A stretch of 64,000 bases of DNA, from contig CAJNOI010000341.1 of assembly GCA_905250115.1 (NCBI GenBank), positions 1-64,000 on the forward strand, given 5' to 3'. Made by a program: the position numbers and the translations under genes. The notes below the pieces were generated by a model. It worked only from the letters and a program-made list of their open reading frames with translations. It ran no database searches and was not told where the DNA came from. Source of the stretch: Adineta steineri. Its lineage: Eukaryota; Rotifera; Eurotatoria; Adinetida; Adinetidae. Positions 58,534 to 64,000 of this stretch are shown here, piece after piece. Within the stretch, counting starts at the first letter, position 1. The number at the start of each line of letters is the position of its first letter.

Positions 58534-61348
58534 ATGTTAGATCGTTTACGTACGATTGTTTCATCAAAACCGACACCACAAAAAGCACTTGAAGTACTTT
58601 TAAATAATCCTTTTTTTGTCTGTTCGTTCATATCTATAGAGATGAATTATTTAGGAGGAAGATACAACTAATGGAGAAGAACAAAGAGAAGAATGGGATC
58701 GACCGATTGAATTTATACTTTCATTAATTGGTTGTTCTGTAGGCATGTAATAATAATAATACTTAACTGAATCTTAATTTTCATTCTTCTAGGTCTTGGA
58801 AATGTATGGAGATATCCTTACATAGGTATGTAATTACTCTAAACAGTAACGATTGATATTTTTCTTTTTTTTTTAGCATTCAGAAATGGTGGTGGTAAGA
58901 ATCTATAAAATACTATCTTGTTAAGTATAACGAAATATTATTAATATAGGTGCTTTTCTTATACCATATTTTTGTGTCTATTTTCTTATTGGAACACCAC
59001 TTTTTTTTCTTGAATTATCTCTTGGACAGTTTACTAGTCGTGGTGCAACAGCTGCTTTCAAAATGTCACGAATGTTTAAAGGTAAAAAAATATACTTAAT
59101 ATAGAAATTGATGAAAAGATGATATATTAGGAGTTGGTTGGGCAATGGCAATTAACTCCTTTTTTGTTACAATTTACTATAATATAATTATTGCGTGGTG
59201 TTTATTTTATTTTTTTGCTTCATTTCGAAAAAAACTTCAATGGAGTGATTGTGGAAATTGGTGGAATACAGAACGCTGTTTAAATGCAGGTTTTATAAGA
59301 AAGAAAAATCCTTTTTCAGATATCATATCTATATCTGTATGTAGATGCATCGGATAATTCAACAGCTCGTTTTCTCTGTCTTGCAACTGATCGATCAAGT
59401 AATTGTACATTACCGATACTTCCACCTGAAGAATATTTCGAGTAAAATATTAATTTTATATTCAAATAAACATGTATATTTTGTAATAGTCATTATGTTT
59501 TACGACGAAGTAATTCGTTGGAAGATATGGGTACTCCACATTGGGCTCTTACATTATGTTTCCTATTAGCATGGATACTTGTTGCTGCTTGTATTATCCA
59601 AGGAATTAAATCGTCTGGCAAAGTCGTTTATTTTACATCATTATTTCCTTATATTGTCATTTTTGCATTGATTATACGTGGTGTAACTTTACCAGGTTAA
59701 TAGATTGATTGTTTTTGATAGAAAATATTCTAATTTTTATTACTAAATAGGTGCAGCAAGAGGAATATCGTTTTATCTAAAACCAAACTGGAGTAAAATT
59801 GGAGAATTTCAGGTAGATAATTTACTATTATTTTAATGACTTTTATTTATTTCTTAAGGTTTGGATTGCTGCTGCATCACAAGTAACTTTTTCTCTTTCA
59901 GTTGCATTTGGTTCCATACTTGGTTATGCTAGTTTCAATAAATTCAAATCAAATTATCTTAGGTTTAATCTGAATATTTTTTTCGGAAAAAAATGCAACA
60001 TTCATTTTATCTTTTAGAGATTGTATGATTGTCACTGGATGTGATTGTTTTACTTCGGTAAGTTATGGAAGAATGATAAATTTATTTATTTGAAATAATA
60101 AATAGGTATTTGCGGGATTTGCTATTTTTTCAATTCTTGGTTTTATGTCATATAAAACTGGTTTACCTATTGATCAAGTAGCCAAAGCTGGGCCAGGTTT
60201 AGCTTTTATTGCTTATCCACAAGCGTTATCAATTATGCCAGGCGGACCTTTCTGGGCAGTAATATTCTTTTTTATGTTACTTACACTTGGACTCGATTCT
60301 CAGGTATTTTTAAACATAAATAAAAAAATTTCTTTATTCCAAATATTTAGTTTGCACTTTCTGATGTAACAATATCTGGATTATTGGATACATTTCCTAG
60401 TCTTCGACGTTATAAAACATATGTTATTATTGGATATTGTAGTGTTTGCTTTCTAGTAGCACTTCCAATATGTGCACCCGTAAAATATAAAAAAATACAA
60501 ATTTCTCTTGATATCTATTTTTTTTCTAGGGTGGAATTTATTTATTTGTATGTATAAAATAGGATTCAAATAAAATATCAAACAAATTTCTTTAGACATT
60601 AATGAATGAATATTCAGCAAATTTATCAGTCATTGTTTGTGCATTCTTCGAATTTATTATTATTTCTTATGTCTATGGTTGAGTAGAAGAAGAAAATTTA
60701 TCATAATAAAATTCTAGTTTTATATAGGTTTTAATAATTTTATGGAAGATATTCGAATGATGTTAGGTAGAAGACCATTTGAACCTTATTGGTTTTTTAC
60801 ATGGTGTATATCAGGTCCAATTATTACACTTGTATATAAAAGAATTCAAAGTTTTTTTAATAATTCTATAATGAAATTTTCTTTAGGTTGTCTTCTTTTC
60901 ATCACTTATACAATTTAGACCACCAGCGGAAGGAAACTATGCTTATTTAACATATGCAAATGTTATCGGTTGGCTTATGGTTGTTGCATCGGTTATATTT
61001 ATTCCTGCTGTTATGATTTATGAATTTATTAAAGCATGGAACGCAACAAGAAACTATCAAAATGAAGTAAAAGAATTATTGAATATGTCGTTTTTTTTAA
61101 TGAATTTTTTAATTAAGATTTCGAATGATATGCCACATTATTTACGGATGTTAACATATGCAAGTCAACCACAGGATGAATGGGGACCAGCAAGAAAAGA
61201 AGATCGACATGGTCGATATGAAGTCCTAACTCCAAAAACAACGGAACCTATTGAATATAGAAATAAAATAGATGATAAATCACGTATATTTAATGGAAAT
61301 TTTAACAATGCTTTTGATTCTCAATCTGACATATGTTCACGATTGTAA
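58534..61348 (+). CDS. SLC6 sodium-dependent neurotransmitter/amino-acid transporter
   Basis: Uses Na+ (and usually Cl-) gradients to import amino acids or transmitters across the plasma membrane. More than ten exons; the ATG at 58534 gives a short cytosolic N-terminus. TM1 reads [20 protein letters not shown] then GGAFLIPYF, the family signature. The residue that is Asp in monoamine carriers is Gly here, so an amino-acid or GABA type is likely. Extracellular loop 2 has the Cys pair [10 protein letters not shown] and N-glycosylation sites (NST, NCT). TM6-TM8 are present ([46 protein letters not shown]). [20 protein letters not shown] lies near TM8-9. TM12 is followed by a polar C-tail ending SDICSRL. 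A 48-bp in-frame intron near 61066-61113 could be retained. The exact substrate cannot be told. Confidence 0.88.
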
Positions 61349-61671
61349 AATCAATTCTATTGAAATAATAAATATTCAACAGATTGGAAGTGTAGAAGAA
61401 AATTTTATTTTTCATATTTTACTGCGTGTTAATAAAGGCATTAATAAATTTTTATCTAATAGTGAATCTCATTGTTGTAAATCTAGTAATCATTATATAG
61501 ATATTATTTTTCTGAGCTTGTGAACTAGACTCACGTCCGTACTTTGAGTTTATAAAATGATTCGTTTACAAGCGACATCTTCAAATAATTAACTCTCGTT
61601 GGTCTTAAATTATTCTATAAAAACTATTGGAGAAGTAAAATGGACATTCGAAATTGATCATTTTAACCAAT

Positions 61672-62429
61672 ATGTCGACAGCTGAAAGTAAAAAGAAATC
61701 GTCTTCGAAATCTTCTAAAAAAAGTCATCAAGATGACGAGAATACGGATGAAATTCCAGTAGAAGAGGTATTTGAAAAAAAGCCTTTTTCTAATTTTTAA
61801 CATTATTTCAAATTATAACTCTTTTCTTATTCAGGTCCATACGGCTAATAATTGGGAAAGTGCTGATCTTGGTGATTCTCAACGAAAACAAAAGTTTCTT
61901 CGTCTAATGGGTGCAAAGGTAATTTAAGAAATCTTATTCTCTGATATTCATTTCTTTTTTTTTATAGAAACGTAAAGATGAATCTGAAATGGAGAGACAA
62001 GAATCACGTGACAGTAATCCGGATGAAGATGTATCTCCTGAAAAGAAACATTGTCGTTCAAGTACGTTTAAAGATTCAAATTTAATATCAAAAAAATAAT
62101 ATGAATGTTTTATTTTAGAAGGTGAAACTGAAACAATTAATCGTGAATTAGAAAGGCAATTTAATGAAAGTCTACAAGCAAAAATTACGCATGCACATCA
62201 CGAAGGACTTGGATTTCATGATGGTAGTTTTAAAAATAGTGGTGCATCAAGTTCAACTGATTGGAAACATCAATCAACAAAATTGGCATTTGTGCCAGCA
62301 AAAACAGAAGTTGGAGCATCAATGGATCATGTTGTAGTAGAAAATGTCGAAAAAGAAGAAGAAAAAACTGAGAAACAAGAAGAAAAATCAAGTGATAAAC
62401 ATGAAAAAAAGAAAAAAAGAAAATCATAA
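61672..62429 (+). CDS. SMAP: Small acidic protein (SMAP domain)
   Basis: Four exons. Residues about 38-60 (NNWESADLGDSQRKQKFLRL then MGAK) match the hallmark of the SMAP domain (C11orf58 in human), with a second conserved patch INRELERQFNESLQAK, then HEGLGFHD. The N-terminus is Ser/Lys-rich and the C-terminus is a Lys/Glu-rich charged tail ending KKKKRKS. The human protein is a small nuclear/cytosolic acidic protein of unclear function. Exon joins (after VEE, after MGAK and within a Ser codon before KGETETI) keep frame. The basic end here differs from the acidic tail of the vertebrate protein. Confidence 0.75.
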
Positions 62430-63903
62430 AATATATAACTCTGTTGTTAAGTATTCAGGTTTATGTAAATAAAAACAAGAGTGATATGTTCATTCAAAAG
62501 ATTAAATGGAAAGATCACTAAAATTTTTAGTTGATTACTTTGTTCAAATAAAAATTTTAGTTAAATGACAAAATTTCAAACATTTTTTTTGCATATTGAC
62601 AATATTCTGAATTTGATAAAAAGAGATATAAGAAAATCAAAAGGGAATACATGGTGCTATCGTAGACTTGTTTATGATAAATCCTACAAAAATATATTGT
62701 GAAAATGAAATAATAGAATTTTATGTCGTAAAATGCATTGTCTTTTATATATTAGCAACATTACTCTATTCGAAGAAACACAGATCGGATTTATGTACTT
62801 TACAAAAAGTAAGACTGGGATTCGATTGCACAGTCTGTATTAGTCATGGTTTCAATACTGTAACTGAAGCTTTTCTCTATTAACTAATGATAATCATTCA
62901 AAAAATAAGATATTGTTTATCTTTTTTTATAAATAATTAATAATGCGAATGTAACAAGAAAGTTGCATACAAAATCTTAATTCTAATCTCTAAATGAAAA
63001 AGCTTCGACACATTAGAAAACCCTATGAAAATGGATTTTTTGAAATAATTTCTAAAACTTTCTTATTTTTCTAGCATTTACGTACGTGTTAATATCTAAG
63101 TTTTTTTTGTTATGGACACTATTTTGCTTCCGTCATCTAAACAGTGTGTCAGTCCTAAGAAAAAGCTGACAGAAAAGAGCAGTTAATAAAAAAATATCTT
63201 CCGTACTGAGAAGTATCTCGAGGTTACTTTAACACTTCTTTGCAGCGTGGTTTAATAGAATTAATGACACGTTCTTATTATGAAAAAATATATATCTCTG
63301 AGAAAACGCAATAGGACGTGTCCTGTAAAATACTCACCATATGTTCGAGATACCAAAGTACTTTTTGAAAAAATACGAAAGATTCAGAGCTCACTCTCAA
63401 CGTGTATTGAATCGCTCTTTTTCCGTGCATTTGTTTTTCATATACAATCATATTCATTCAAATTAACTAGAAACTAATAGTTAAGCTGGCAGTTTATATC
63501 ATTTTGACTCAATTTCAAGTATGTAGTTATATAGAATACAAATATCACCAGCAATACGTCGTATTCTTTAGAAAAGAATAGTCTTGTTAGAAATCCTGCC
63601 TAAATTTTAGCATACGTTGTCTATATTGTTTTAAGAACACTCTGCTAACTAACGATGTATGGAATAAAAAAAGGTTGAAATCAAGATTTTTACCTTATTT
63701 CGAGACATAATAGAAGACTCTCGGTCTTCTAAGTATTATATGACCTTAACAATCTTATTCAACACATTGTGCAGACTATTTATTTATTCAAGTATGCAAA
63801 TATTTTCACAGAAGAAGAGAAGCATTTTTTTTTGAAATCCATCAAATGAAAAAAAAAGCTTCCACGTAATGTCGATGAAATTGTGAATTGAGTTAATGTT
63901 AAA
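62430..63903. other. Intergenic region
   Basis: AT-rich, no supported gene. Short frames at 62668-62883 and 63280-63477 show no domain. Confidence 0.5.
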
Positions 63904-64000
63904 ATGTTGGCAGATATTGAAGACAAAGAGAAGATCAAGTTAACAAAGATGCGCAAACATCGATCTAAATCCAAATTAAATCGAAATTTATCATTAGAAA
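63904..64000 (+). CDS. Possible start of a gene running off the right edge
   Basis: From the ATG at 63904 the frame is open to the window end (32 codons), highly charged: MLADIEDKEKIKLTKMRKHR then SKSKLNRNLSLE. The composition is like a lysine-rich N-terminus, but the stretch is too short to identify. May be chance. Confidence 0.3.
   Translation, partial: MLADIEDKEKIKLTKMRKHRSKSKLNRNLSLE

Noticed and set aside
1..64000. tRNA, rRNA, CRISPR array or bacterial operon
   Set aside because: No tRNA B-box with a matching acceptor stem, no rRNA-like sequence, no regularly spaced repeats; gene structure is eukaryotic throughout.

Overview
The window looks like nuclear DNA of a bdelloid rotifer (Rotaria/Adineta type); this is an inference. 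It is AT-rich, its genes are split by many short introns (mostly 45-80 bp) with GT..AG ends, and it carries metazoan genes (Kv channel, SLC6 carrier, NEK10, BAG1, collagen). It also has two intronless ADP-ribosyltransferase-TPR genes and a giant LDLa/EGF receptor-GPCR, families I associate with bdelloids. The right half holds many short insertions whose arms resemble the G-rich hexamer TGTGGG, which I recall as the telomeric repeat of Adineta vaga. Two 100-N assembly gaps (29248-29347 and 56579-56678) interrupt the sequence.

Left part (1-29 kb), mostly conserved genes: a small membrane protein (544-1825, +); a Shaw/Kv3-like potassium channel with two interchangeable last exons (4980-8009, +); an unidentified many-exon gene (8683-12372, -) whose 5' end faces a BAG1-like co-chaperone gene (12759-13631, +); ART-TPR gene 1 (14841-16910, -); an ankyrin-repeat protein (19677-20762, +); a transmembrane collagen in many short exons (21034-24054, -); a TMEM163-like six-pass protein (26037-26759, +); a CD225/dispanin protein (26846-27289, -); and the C-terminal part of NEK10 (27779-29247, -), cut by the first gap.

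Middle (29-38 kb): a single-exon 1528-residue receptor with LDLa and EGF modules and a C-terminal 7TM domain. Next to it is a small secreted cysteine-rich SH3b-like gene. A roughly 1-kb block holding the receptor's 5' end and this small gene is duplicated about 2.9 kb away. The second small gene is intact, but the second receptor copy is only a 5' stub.

Right part (38-64 kb), accessory in character: a family of foldback elements with telomere-like arms and shared TCTTGAG/CTCAAGA ends, one of them split by a hAT-type MITE with a perfect 8-bp target duplication; a second hAT-like MITE; a Kelch fragment; a large LamG-LamG-Cys-NHL membrane protein gene with foldback elements in its introns (42034-48639, -); an intronless GNAT acetyltransferase; a piggyBac transposase remnant; and ART-TPR gene 2, interrupted by the second gap. 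The window closes with an SLC6 transporter (58534-61348, +), a small acidic protein (SMAP) gene (61672-62429, +) and perhaps the start of another gene at the right edge.

The genes do not form an operon or one pathway. The conserved genes are ordinary animal signalling, chaperone, transport and matrix genes, and the lineage-specific part is the receptor, LamG-NHL and ART-TPR genes among mobile-element debris. No tRNA, rRNA or CRISPR array was seen.
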